Assembly (NCBI GenBank): GCA_017577365.1
Contig: PKRJ01000056.1
Span: forward strand, 1 to 24,024
Direction of reading: 5' to 3'
Length of the DNA stretch: 24,024 bases
DNA from: Gammaproteobacteria bacterium
GTDB lineage: Bacteria; Pseudomonadota; Gammaproteobacteria; Steroidobacterales; Rariloculaceae
Each line of letters opens with the position of its first letter. The first letter of the stretch is position 1. This document shows, one piece after another, positions 7,975 to 15,768 of the stretch. A model generated the notes under the pieces. It saw only the letters and a list, made by a program, of their open reading frames with translations. It had not been told where the DNA came from and made no database searches. Position numbers and translations under genes: made by a program.

Positions 7975-8766
7975 ATGCCGATCCCTGACTCGGACGTTTT
8001 CTGGCTCGGTGCCGTGACGAGCTTGCTCGCGGGCCTCGGCACGAGCGTCGGCGCGCTCGCGGTCTTCGTGCTGCGCGAGCCGTCGGCGCGAACCCTCATC
8101 GGTTTGATCAGCGGCGCGGCCGGCGTGATGCTCGCCGCGTCCTTCTTCTCGCTGCTCGAGCCCGCCTTCGCGTACGCGAGCGGCGAGGACGGTTCTCGGA
8201 TCGGCGCCGGAGCGGCGGCGGTCGTCGTCGGCGTCTTCGTCGGCGCGGGTGCGCTCTTCGTGATTCATCGTTATGCGCCGCACGAGCATTTCGATCAGCG
8301 ACGCGAGGGGCCGGAGCGAACGCGGTTCAGCCGCCTTTGGCTGTTCGTGATCGCGATCACGCTGCACAACTTTCCCGAAGGCATGGCCGTCGGCGTCGGT
8401 TTTGCCGGCGGCAATATCGCGAACGGCGCGGCGCTCGGGCTCGGCATCGGGCTGCAGAACATTCCGGAGGGGCTCGCCGTCGCGGTATCGCTGCTCGCGA
8501 TCGGCTATCCGCGCAGCGTCGGGTTCGCGGTCGGCAGCCTCACCGGTCTCGTCGAGCCGATCGGCGGCGTGATCGGTGCCGCGGCGGTCGTGCTCGCCGA
8601 GCCCGCGTTGCCGGTGATCCTCGGCATGGCCGCCGGTGCGATGCTGTTCATCATCAGCGACGAGATCATTCCGGAAACCCACCGCGGGCCGCACCAGGAT
8701 CTCGCGACGTTCGCGCTGCTCGGCGGCGTCGTCGTGATGATGCTGCTGAACGCCGCGATCGAGTAG
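7975..8766 (+). CDS. ZIP-family divalent metal transporter
   Basis: This 263-residue inner-membrane protein has about eight helices and should carry zinc, iron or another divalent cation into the cytoplasm. The binuclear metal site is spelled out by HNFPEG (His131, Asn132, Glu135) and QNIPEG (Gln161, Asn162, Glu165), with Glu230 in IISDEIIPETH as a likely further ligand. Between TM3 and TM4 is a histidine-bearing loop (IHRYAPHEHFD), typical of ZIP cytosolic metal-binding loops. It is of the GufA-like bacterial type. A GAGG-type site lies about 10 bases upstream of the ATG. The gene is divergent from the ferric-reductase-like flavocytochrome with about 130 bp between, an arrangement that would allow joint control, but I cannot identify a Fur or Zur box. 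Metal preference cannot be read from sequence. Confidence 0.92.
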   Translation: MPIPDSDVFWLGAVTSLLAGLGTSVGALAVFVLREPSARTLIGLISGAAGVMLAASFFSLLEPAFAYASGEDGSRIGAGAAAVVVGVFVGAGALFVIHRYAPHEHFDQRREGPERTRFSRLWLFVIAITLHNFPEGMAVGVGFAGGNIANGAALGLGIGLQNIPEGLAVAVSLLAIGYPRSVGFAVGSLTGLVEPIGGVIGAAAVVLAEPALPVILGMAAGAMLFIISDEIIPETHRGPHQDLATFALLGGVVVMMLLNAAIE

Positions 8767-8804
8767 CTCACGCCCGTGGCACAGCCCTTGCAGCCGTTCC
8801 CTTC

Positions 8805-10007
8805 ATGGGAGGCTTCCGCTTGCTCGCGGCGTACGCCGCCGGCGCGGTGCTGGTCGGCTGCGGCGGTGACGCGCCGGAGGCCCCGGCGCCGCCGCAGCCC
8901 GAGGTCGAGGTCGTCATCGCCGAGCCTCGGGCGCTCGTGGACGTCGAGGAGGTGCCGGGACGCGTTCAGGCATATCGCACCGCAGAGGTGCGGGCACGCG
9001 TCGACGGCATCGTCGAGCGCCGCCTGTACGAAGAGGGCTCGAACGTCACGGAGGGCCAGGAGCTCTTCCTGATCGATCCGCGCGAGGCGCGCGCCGCCGT
9101 GAACGCGGCGCAGGCGGCCGTCGCGAGAGCCGAGGCGGAGGTCGCGAACGCGCGGCAGGAGGTCGAGCGCTACGAGGATCTCGTCGCCGATCGGGCCGTC
9201 AGCGAGCAGGAGTACGACGCGGCGGTCGCGCGTCTTCGTACCGCCGAGGCCGGCGCCGCCGAGGCGCGAGCGGAGCTCGAGCGCGCCGAGCTCGATCTCG
9301 AGTTCACGACCGTGACCGCGCCGATCGCGGGTCGCGCGGGCCGCGCGCAAGTCACCGAAGGCGCGCTCGTGAGCGCGACCCAGGCGACGCTGCTGACGCG
9401 CATTCAGCAGCTCGATCCGATCTACGTGAACTTCTCCGCGTCGAGCGGCAAGCTGCTCGACGTGCGCCGGCGCATCGCCGAAGGCGAGCTCGAGGTGCCC
9501 GAGCTCAAGCAGCTTCGCGTCACGCTGCGTCTCGAGGACGGCCGCGAGTACGAGCACGCGGGCTTCGTCGATTTTCTCGACCTTTCGATCGACGAGGAAA
9601 CCGGCACGGCCGCGCTTCGCGCCGAGTTGCCGAATCCCGACTGGGTCTTGCTGCCCGGGCAGTTCGTCAAGGTGCGCATCGAGATCGGCGTGCGGCGCAA
9701 CGTGACGATGATCCCCCAGCGCGCGGTCCTGATCTCCGCCGATTCGGCGAGCGTGATGGTCGTGGGCGGAGAGGGCACGGTCGAGCCGCGGCAGGTCGAG
9801 CTCGGTGAGATGCGCGGCGCCGACTGGGTCGTCCTCGACGGGCTCGTCGCCGGCGACCGCGTCATCGTCGACGGTTTGCAGAAGATCGAGCCCGGCATGC
9901 CGGTCGCGATCGCCGGATCGGATCCGGCCGACGAGAGCGCGAGCGCCGCGACGCCGCCGGACGGGGCGGCCGTTCCCGACGAGCGCGGCGCCGCGAGAGC
10001 GCAATGA
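8805..10007 (+). CDS. RND efflux periplasmic adaptor lipoprotein (MexA/AcrA type)
   Basis: The 400-residue protein is the membrane-fusion subunit that bridges the RND pump and the outer-membrane channel. A short lipoprotein signal ends in the lipobox LVGC with the lipidated Cys19. The lipoyl halves flank an Ala/Glu/Arg-rich alpha-hairpin at roughly residues 85-160 (QAAVARAEAEVANARQEVER and YDAAVARLRTAEAGAAEARA). The second lipoyl half (TTVTAPIAGRAGRAQVTEGA) and beta-barrel region (VLLPGQFVKVRIEIG, MIPQRAVLI) are classic for AcrA/MexA. The frame is open far upstream through the ZIP gene, but ATG 8805 is the only start giving a signal sequence. The stop is 4 bp before the pump start, so the two are surely co-transcribed. 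An acidic, Ala-rich C-terminal tail follows the family core. Substrate range is unknown. Confidence 0.93.
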   Translation: MGGFRLLAAYAAGAVLVGCGGDAPEAPAPPQPEVEVVIAEPRALVDVEEVPGRVQAYRTAEVRARVDGIVERRLYEEGSNVTEGQELFLIDPREARAAVNAAQAAVARAEAEVANARQEVERYEDLVADRAVSEQEYDAAVARLRTAEAGAAEARAELERAELDLEFTTVTAPIAGRAGRAQVTEGALVSATQATLLTRIQQLDPIYVNFSASSGKLLDVRRRIAEGELEVPELKQLRVTLRLEDGREYEHAGFVDFLDLSIDEETGTAALRAELPNPDWVLLPGQFVKVRIEIGVRRNVTMIPQRAVLISADSASVMVVGGEGTVEPRQVELGEMRGADWVVLDGLVAGDRVIVDGLQKIEPGMPVAIAGSDPADESASAATPPDGAAVPDERGAARAQ

Positions 10008-10011
10008 CGCC

Positions 10012-13000
10012 ATGACGACGCGCTTCTTCATCGACCGGCCCGTGCTCTCGTGGGTCATCGCGCTCACGATCCTGCTCGCCGGCACGCTCTCGCTGCGTGC
10101 CCTGCCGATCGAGCAATATCCTTCGATCGCGCCGCCGTCGCTGTCGATCGAGGTCGTCTATCCCGGCGCGGACGCGACGGTCGTCGCGGAGAACGTCACG
10201 CAGGTGATCGAGCAGCAGCTGAACGGCGTCGACGGCTTTCAGTACATGTCGTCGACGAGCCGCTCCGACGGCGCAACCATCTCGGTGACGTTCGAGCCCG
10301 GCACCGATATCGACGTCGCGCAGATGGACGTGCAGAATCGCCTGAACGCCGTCGAGCAGCGCCTGCCCGAGGAGGTGCGCCGGCAGGGCGTGCAGGTCTT
10401 CCAGGCCTCGCAAAGCTTCCTGATGATCATCGCGCTCGTCTCCAAGAGCGGCGCGACCGATACGCTCGAGCTCGGCAACTTCGCGTCGGCGCGCGTCGTC
10501 GACGAGCTGCGCCGCGTCGACGGCGTCGGCGACGTCATCGAGTTCTCGTCGCCGTACGCAATGCGCATCTGGCTCGATCCGGAGCGGCTGTCGAGCTATC
10601 GGCTCTCGCCGGTCGATGTGCTCGAGGCGGTTCGCGCGCAGAACAGCCAGGCGGCCGGCGGCGCGACCGGCAACCCGCCGCACGCCGAAGGGGTGGAGCT
10701 CACGGCGACGCTCAAGACGCAGGGACGCTTCGAGACCCCGGAGGAGTTCGCGTCGATCATCCTGCGCGCGAACGCGGACGGCTCGGCCGTGCGGCTCGGC
10801 GACGTCGCCGACGTCGAGCTCGGCGCGGAGAGCTATCTCTTCAGCATCGAGATCGACGGGCGGCCCGCGGCCGGCATGGCCGTGCAGCTCGCGACGAACG
10901 CGAACGCGCTCGCAACGTCGGAGCGCGTCGTCGAGCGCATGAACCAGCTCGCGCTGGGTTTTCCGGACGACATCGATTGGACGATCGCGTTCGACACGAC
11001 GCCGTTCATCCGCATCTCGATCGAGGAAGTCGTGGTCACGCTCGCCGTCGCGATGGCGCTGATCGTGCTCGTGATGTTCGTGTTCCTGCAGAGCTTCCGA
11101 TCGACGCTGATCCCGACGATCGTCGTGCCGATCTCGCTCGCCGGCGGCGCGCTCGGCCTCGCGCTGTTCGGCTTCTCGATCAACGTGCTGACGCTCTTCG
11201 CGATGGTGCTCGCGATCGGCATTCTCGTCGACGACGCGATCGTCGTCGTCGAGAACGTCGAGCGCATCATGGAAGAGGAGGGGCTGCCCGCGTACGAGGC
11301 GACGGTCAAGGCGATGGGGCAGATCACGACCGCCGTGATCGCGTCGACGCTCGTGCTCGTCTCGGTCTTCGTGCCGATGGCGTTCTTCCCGGGCTCGACC
11401 GGCAGCATCTATCGGCAGTTCTCGCTGACGCTCGCGACGTCGATCGCGTTCTCGATGCTGCTCGCGTTGACGCTCGCACCGGCGCTGTGCGCGGCGCTGC
11501 TCGAGCCGAGAAAGCCGCGCCGCGCGTCGAATCCATTCGAGCTGTTCAACCGCGGCTTGAAGCACGTCACCGAGCGGTATCAGCGGGCCGTCGGAGCCGT
11601 GCTCGCACGGCCGGTCCTGCCGCTCGCGATCTTCGCCGTGCTCGCGGTCTCGGCCGCGGCGCTGTTCGTGCGCATGCCGGAGAGCTTCGTGCCGGAAGAG
11701 GATCAGGGCGTGCTGCTCACGGTCGTGCAGGCGCCGCCGGGCGCGACGCTCGACCGCACCGAGGAGGCGATCGATCAGGTCGTCGCGTTCTACCAGGCGG
11801 AGCCCGCGGTCGAGAGCGTCGCGCTCGTGCGCGGCTTCAGCTTCTTCGGGCAGGGACAATCGAACGCGATGACCTTCGTGACGCTCGACGACTGGAGCGA
11901 GCGCGACGACGAAGGCAGCGCGGCCGCGATCGTCGAGCGTGCCGGCGGCGCGCTCGCCGCGATCAAGGAGGCGCTCGTATTCGCGTTGAATCCGCCGCCG
12001 ATCCCCGAGCTCGGCGAGTCGGGCGGCTTCACGTTCGTGCTGCAGGACCGCGCCGGGCACGGCCACGAGGCGCTCGTCGCGGCGCGCAACCAGCTGCTCG
12101 GCGCCGCGAGTCGAAGCCCCGTGTTCGCGCAGGTCCGCCCCGAGGGGCAGCCGGACGCGCCGCAGCTCGACGTCGACATCGATCGGATCGCGGCTCGTGC
12201 GCTCGGGCTTCCTATTCCCGCCGTCAACGAGACGCTGTCGATCGCGATGGGCAGCGCGTACGCGAACGATTTCATGTACGAGGGCCGTGTGCAGCGGGTC
12301 CTGGTCGAGGCGGCCGCGCCGTTCCGCATGACGCCGCAGGACGTCCTCGATCTCGAGGTGCGCAGCGAGACGGGACGCATGGTGCCTTTCGGCGCGTTCA
12401 CCACGGTCAAGTGGACCTCGGGACCGACCGCGCTCGAGCGCTACAACGGCTACCCGTCGATGACGATCGCGGGCTCGCCGGCGCCGGGCTATTCCACGGG
12501 CGAGGCGCTCGACGAGATGGAGCGGCTCGCGGCCGCATTGCCTGCCGGATTCGCGTTCGAGTGGACGGGGTTGTCGTACGAGGAGCGTCAGGCCGCGGGG
12601 CAGGTCGCACCGTTGCTTCTGCTCTCGATCGTCGCGGTCTTCTTCGTGCTCGCGGCGCTTTACGAGAGCTGGTCGATTCCGGTCGCGGTGCTGCTCGTCG
12701 TGCCGCTCGGCGTGCTCGGCGCGGCGCTCGCATCCGTGCTGCGCGGTCTGCCGGCGGATGTCTATTTCAACATCGGCTTGATCGCGCTGATCGGGCTCGC
12801 CGCGCGCAACGCGATCCTGATCGTGCAGTTCGCGATCGAGGAGGAAGATGCGGGCCGAGATCCGCGGGAAGCCACGCTCGGCGCGGTGCGGCTTCGGCTC
12901 CGACCGATCCTGATGACCTCGCTGACATTCGTCTTCGCGATGGTGCCGCTCGTTATCGCGTCGGGCGCCGGTGCCGCGAGCCGGATCGCGGTCGGCACCG

Positions 13001-13152
13001 GCGTGATGGGCGGGATGATCGCCGCGACCGCGCTCGGTCTCTTCTTCACGCCCCTGTTCTATCTCACGATCCGCCGGCGGCTCGCCGGACGAGGCACCAC
13101 GCTCGCGCGCCGTGCGGGCGCCGGTCCGACCGCGGATTCGCCGCATGCTTGA
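10012..13152 (+). CDS. RND (HAE1-type) multidrug efflux pump with Arg at the proton-relay lysine position
   Basis: The 1046-residue inner-membrane proton antiporter has the full AcrB/MexB architecture: TM1, a porter domain, a TM bundle, a second porter domain and a final TM bundle. It begins MTTRFFIDRPVLSWVIALTI and matches AcrB through SRSDGATISVTFEPGTDIDV, the gate-loop region RGFSFFGQGQSN and the C-terminal RLRPILMTSL and GTGVMGGM. Proton-relay acids Asp407 and Asp408 (LVDDAIVVVENV) fall at the same numbers as in AcrB, and the Arg and Thr of RLRPILMTSL are kept. The partner lysine is not: GLAARNAILIV has Arg932 where AcrB has Lys940 in GLSAKNAILIV. Length is normal and the frame is intact. 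The start ATG lies 4 bp after the adaptor stop, and the 3' end overlaps the outer-membrane factor gene by 8 bp. Substrates cannot be predicted. Confidence 0.95.
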   Translation: MTTRFFIDRPVLSWVIALTILLAGTLSLRALPIEQYPSIAPPSLSIEVVYPGADATVVAENVTQVIEQQLNGVDGFQYMSSTSRSDGATISVTFEPGTDIDVAQMDVQNRLNAVEQRLPEEVRRQGVQVFQASQSFLMIIALVSKSGATDTLELGNFASARVVDELRRVDGVGDVIEFSSPYAMRIWLDPERLSSYRLSPVDVLEAVRAQNSQAAGGATGNPPHAEGVELTATLKTQGRFETPEEFASIILRANADGSAVRLGDVADVELGAESYLFSIEIDGRPAAGMAVQLATNANALATSERVVERMNQLALGFPDDIDWTIAFDTTPFIRISIEEVVVTLAVAMALIVLVMFVFLQSFRSTLIPTIVVPISLAGGALGLALFGFSINVLTLFAMVLAIGILVDDAIVVVENVERIMEEEGLPAYEATVKAMGQITTAVIASTLVLVSVFVPMAFFPGSTGSIYRQFSLTLATSIAFSMLLALTLAPALCAALLEPRKPRRASNPFELFNRGLKHVTERYQRAVGAVLARPVLPLAIFAVLAVSAAALFVRMPESFVPEEDQGVLLTVVQAPPGATLDRTEEAIDQVVAFYQAEPAVESVALVRGFSFFGQGQSNAMTFVTLDDWSERDDEGSAAAIVERAGGALAAIKEALVFALNPPPIPELGESGGFTFVLQDRAGHGHEALVAARNQLLGAASRSPVFAQVRPEGQPDAPQLDVDIDRIAARALGLPIPAVNETLSIAMGSAYANDFMYEGRVQRVLVEAAAPFRMTPQDVLDLEVRSETGRMVPFGAFTTVKWTSGPTALERYNGYPSMTIAGSPAPGYSTGEALDEMERLAAALPAGFAFEWTGLSYEERQAAGQVAPLLLLSIVAVFFVLAALYESWSIPVAVLLVVPLGVLGAALASVLRGLPADVYFNIGLIALIGLAARNAILIVQFAIEEEDAGRDPREATLGAVRLRLRPILMTSLTFVFAMVPLVIASGAGAASRIAVGTGVMGGMIAATALGLFFTPLFYLTIRRRLAGRGTTLARRAGAGPTADSPHA

Positions 13153-14560
13153 GCGCTACGCAATGCTCGGGGCCTTGGCCGCGCTCGCGGGGTGTCAGCT
13201 CGCGCCGCCGCATGTTCGTCCCGACCTGCCGGTCGCCGCCGAGTATCCGCGGGAGCTCGCCGGCGATCCGCTGCGCGGCCTGCGTGCGCACGAGATCCAC
13301 TGGCGCGATTTCATCGAAGACGCGCGTCTCGAGGCGCTCATCGGCGCCGCGCTCGAGCGCAATCGCGATCTGACGCTTGCGATCGCGCGCATCGACGAGG
13401 CGCGCGGCGCGTTCCGCGTGCAGCGCGCCGACCGCGTGCCGACGCTCGCCGCGAACGCGGCGGCGACGCGCTCGAAAATCGTCGCCGGCGGCACGATCGG
13501 CGGGTTTCCGTCTGCCTCGGGCGGCACGCTCGAGAGCCGCTCGGCCGCGATCGCCGTCCCGGCCTTCGAGCTCGATTTCTGGGGCCGCGTGCGCAATCTG
13601 ACGGATGCCGCGCTCGCTCAATATCTCGCGACGGAAGCCGCAGCGCGCGCGGCCGCGCTGTCGCTGATCCGCTCGATCGCCGATGCCTATCTCGGCTGGG
13701 TCGAGGCCGATTCGCGGATTCGTCTCGCGGAGGCGACGGTCAGGAGCCGCCGCGAGGAGCTCGCGATCGCGGAGCAGCGGCTCGAGGCGGGCGCGGTGTC
13801 CGCGCTCGAGGTCGCGCAGGTCGAGACATTGCTGACGCAGGCCGAGACGGAGCTCGCCGCGCTGCGCCTCGAGCGTGCCTTGAATGCGAACGCGCTCGGC
13901 GTGCTCGTCGGCGGGCCGCTCGATATCGACTTGCCTCCGCCCGCGCCGCTCGGACGCCAGGCGACCGACGCGCCGCTCGCCGCGGGCCTGCCGTCGGAGC
14001 TCCTCGCCGTGCGCCCGGATATCCTCGCGGCCGAGGAGAGGCTCCGCGCCGCGCGCGCGAACATCGGCGCGGCGCGCGCGGCGTTCTTCCCGTCGATCGC
14101 GTTGACGTCGCAGTCCGGCTACTCGTCGACCGAGCTCGACGGCATGTTCAGCCAGGACGGAAACACGTGGGCTTTCGGCCCGTCGCTGACCGTGCCGTTG
14201 TTCGATCTCGGCCGCCGACGCGCGAACGTGACGATCGCGGAGGCGCGGGAGCGCGTGGCCGTCGCCGAGTACGAGCTCGCGATCCAGACGGCGTTCCGCG
14301 AGGTCGCGGACGGCCTCGCGGGACGGCGCTATCTCGCCGAGCAGGTCGCGGCTCAGGAGCGCGCCACCGAGGCGCAGCGGCGGCTCGCCGAGCTCGCGAG
14401 GCGCCGCTACGAGGCGGGCGTCGTGAGCTTTCTCGAAGTGCTCGACGCCGAGCGTAATCTGTTCGACGCGGAGCAGGCGCTGCTCGAGGTCCGGCGCGCC
14501 GAAGCCGCGAACCTGATCGCGCTGTACGTGGCGCTCGGCGGCTCGATCGGCGAAGATTGA
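13145..14560 (+). CDS. NodT-family outer-membrane efflux lipoprotein (OprM/TolC type)
   Basis: The 471-residue protein is the outer-membrane channel of the tripartite efflux system encoded with the adaptor and pump just upstream. ATG 13145 gives a lipoprotein signal MLERYAMLGALAALAGC with lipidated Cys17; a shorter start at ATG 13163 would leave too little signal. Two outer-membrane-efflux repeats are visible. The first spans about residues 60-265, including AFELDFWGRVRNLTDAAL, the family's hallmark stretch. The second spans about 290-465, including ELLAVRPDILAAEERLRAAR, SLTVPLFDLGRRRANV and ARRRYEAGVVSFLEVLDAER. Both are rich in the long helices of the TolC barrel. It overlaps the pump gene by 8 bp, ensuring coupled translation. 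The PIN-like gene begins 7 bp after its stop. Confidence 0.93.
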   Translation: MLERYAMLGALAALAGCQLAPPHVRPDLPVAAEYPRELAGDPLRGLRAHEIHWRDFIEDARLEALIGAALERNRDLTLAIARIDEARGAFRVQRADRVPTLAANAAATRSKIVAGGTIGGFPSASGGTLESRSAAIAVPAFELDFWGRVRNLTDAALAQYLATEAAARAAALSLIRSIADAYLGWVEADSRIRLAEATVRSRREELAIAEQRLEAGAVSALEVAQVETLLTQAETELAALRLERALNANALGVLVGGPLDIDLPPPAPLGRQATDAPLAAGLPSELLAVRPDILAAEERLRAARANIGAARAAFFPSIALTSQSGYSSTELDGMFSQDGNTWAFGPSLTVPLFDLGRRRANVTIAEARERVAVAEYELAIQTAFREVADGLAGRRYLAEQVAAQERATEAQRRLAELARRRYEAGVVSFLEVLDAERNLFDAEQALLEVRRAEAANLIALYVALGGSIGED

Positions 14561-14567
14561 CCCCATC

Positions 14568-15059
14568 GTGGGCGAAATCACCGTCATCGCGGACGCGAGC
14601 CCGCTGATCGGCCTCGCCGCCGCCGGCGAGTTCGAGCTGCTGCGCCGGCTTTACGGCACGCTGCTGATCACGCGCGCCGTGCTCGACGAGGTCTCGGCTG
14701 GCGGCAAACGCTTCGGCGCCCGCGAGCTCGAGGCGGCGCTTCGCGAGGGCTGGATACGCGCCGCGCCGACGCCGCTTTCGACGTGGCGCTTCGCGGAGCT
14801 CGGCGCGGGCGAGGCGAGCACGATCGCGCTCGCTCTCGAGCGCCGCGGCGCGCTCGTGCTGATGGACGATATCGCGGGCCGCGCACAAGCCGCAGCGCTC
14901 GGCGTCGCCGTGCTCGACTTGCCGGGCGTGCTGCTCGAGGCGAAACGCCTGGGGCTGATCGAGCGCGTCGAGCCGATTCTCGCCAAGCTCGCCCGCAAGG
15001 GTTTCATCGTGCCGGAACGCGCGGCCGCGGGCGTGCTCGAGGAAGCCGGAGAGCGCTGA
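14568..15059 (+). CDS. PIN-like (DUF3368-type) putative ribonuclease, no partner antitoxin visible
   Basis: The 163-residue protein resembles the DUF3368 branch of PIN-like proteins, predicted nucleic-acid-cutting enzymes that are often toxins. Acidic positions of a PIN active site are present: Asp9 in VIADASPLIGLA, Asp40-Glu41 in ITRAVLDEV, Glu82 in GAGEAST and Asp100-Asp101 in VLMDDIAGR. The remaining sequence (LGVAVLDLPGVLLEAKRLGL, ILAKLARKGFIV) is also characteristic. It starts with GTG at 14568, seven bases after the efflux lipoprotein stop, so it is probably read through from the efflux operon. Members of this family usually sit beside a small UPF0175-type antitoxin; there is no room for one on either side here. 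Its role is therefore uncertain: a solitary toxin remnant or a domesticated RNase. It ends 6 bp from the stop of the convergent secreted-protein gene. Confidence 0.8.
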   Translation: MGEITVIADASPLIGLAAAGEFELLRRLYGTLLITRAVLDEVSAGGKRFGARELEAALREGWIRAAPTPLSTWRFAELGAGEASTIALALERRGALVLMDDIAGRAQAAALGVAVLDLPGVLLEAKRLGLIERVEPILAKLARKGFIVPERAAAGVLEEAGER

Positions 15060-15065
15060 GCCTTT

Positions 15066-15542
15066 CTAGTCGGCCCGAGCCTGCTCGCGCTCGCGGCGCT
15101 CACGGCGCTCGGCCTGCTTTTTCAGCGCGCGCTCGCGCAGCTTGTCGAGCCGTTGCTGCTGCGCCTCGGCATCGGGCTCGCGCGCCTTCGGCCGGACGCA
15201 ATCGAGCACGGCCCAGTCGAGCTGGCGCTCCCAATCCAGCTGGTTCATCGCGCTCGTCGCCGCCTGAATGAAGAACAGGCTGATATTGAGCTCGCTTTCG
15301 AGCTCGCGGATCTCGAGCTGCGTGTAGCGCGAGCCGAGCCTGAGCGCGCCCTCGAGCGTGCAGTTGAACCCGCCTTCGCTACCGCGCGCATGGAAGTCTC
15401 CGATGCCTCCCGCGTTCTCGGCGTCGCCCCAGCGCCACGTGAAATCGTTCTGCGGAAGGTTCATGAATTGGGCGTTGGCGCTCGCCGGCAGCAGACATGC
15501 GGCCAGCAGCGCTGCGGCAGCCGTCGAGAACCGGTCGATCAT
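15066..15542 (-). CDS. Small secreted protein of unknown function with charged C-terminal tail
   Basis: I do not recognise a family for this 158-residue protein. It has a clear Sec signal peptide (residues 1-24, ending LPASANA before QF), so it should be periplasmic or secreted. The mature part begins with an aromatic stretch (NDFTWRWGDAENAGG) and has two cysteines, Cys61 and Cys115, which could form a disulfide. The middle (LEIRELESELNISLFFIQAA) and the QLDWERQLDW segment look helical. From about residue 120 the protein turns into a highly charged tail of Arg, Glu, Lys and Gln (KLRERALKKQAERRERRERE), probably a single long helix or coiled coil. The reading frame continues upstream to 16175, but that part lies over the protease gene. 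ATG 15542 gives the signal peptide and has GGAG about 9 bases upstream. It is divergent from the protease gene. Confidence 0.75.
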   Translation of the reverse strand: MIDRFSTAAAALLAACLLPASANAQFMNLPQNDFTWRWGDAENAGGIGDFHARGSEGGFNCTLEGALRLGSRYTQLEIRELESELNISLFFIQAATSAMNQLDWERQLDWAVLDCVRPKAREPDAEAQQQRLDKLRERALKKQAERRERREREQARAD

Positions 15543-15768
15543 CGCACTCGCTCCGTTCGGCTCGTGGGTCGTGCCGTTTCCACCGTATCGACGCCGGGGT
15601 GTTCTGGCAAGTACGCGCGGCTCGCGGTCTTGGTCCGCGGTACGGTTCTTGCTGGGAGGCACGGCAGACGTCGAGCGGAGCGCCCCGTTGAGCCGGGATT
15701 CGCAGCCTTCCGAGCGCCGGCCGCCGAGACCGGCGGAGGGCAAAGGAACGAAAACCACGAGGCCCGAG

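Noticed and set aside
7845..8099. Upstream extension of the flavocytochrome frame
   Set aside because: Most of it overlaps the start of the ZIP gene on the other strand, and the membrane domain begins only after ATG 7844.
9862..13146. A 1094-codon open frame on the minus strand
   Set aside because: It is antisense to the RND pump and encodes an Arg/Asp/His-rich low-complexity product with no family features; an artefact of high GC codon bias.
10050..13373. A 1107-codon plus-strand frame overlapping the pump
   Set aside because: Out of frame with the pump; Arg/Ala-rich nonsense with no recognisable domain.
15358..15687. Upstream extension of the FtsH frame
   Set aside because: It runs over the divergent secreted-protein gene and lacks any FtsH-like sequence before the TTG at 15688.
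15543..15768. Heat-shock promoter or regulatory RNA ahead of the protease gene
   Set aside because: I looked for sigma-32-like and sigma-70-like boxes and for strong hairpins in this 226-bp gap and found none convincing.
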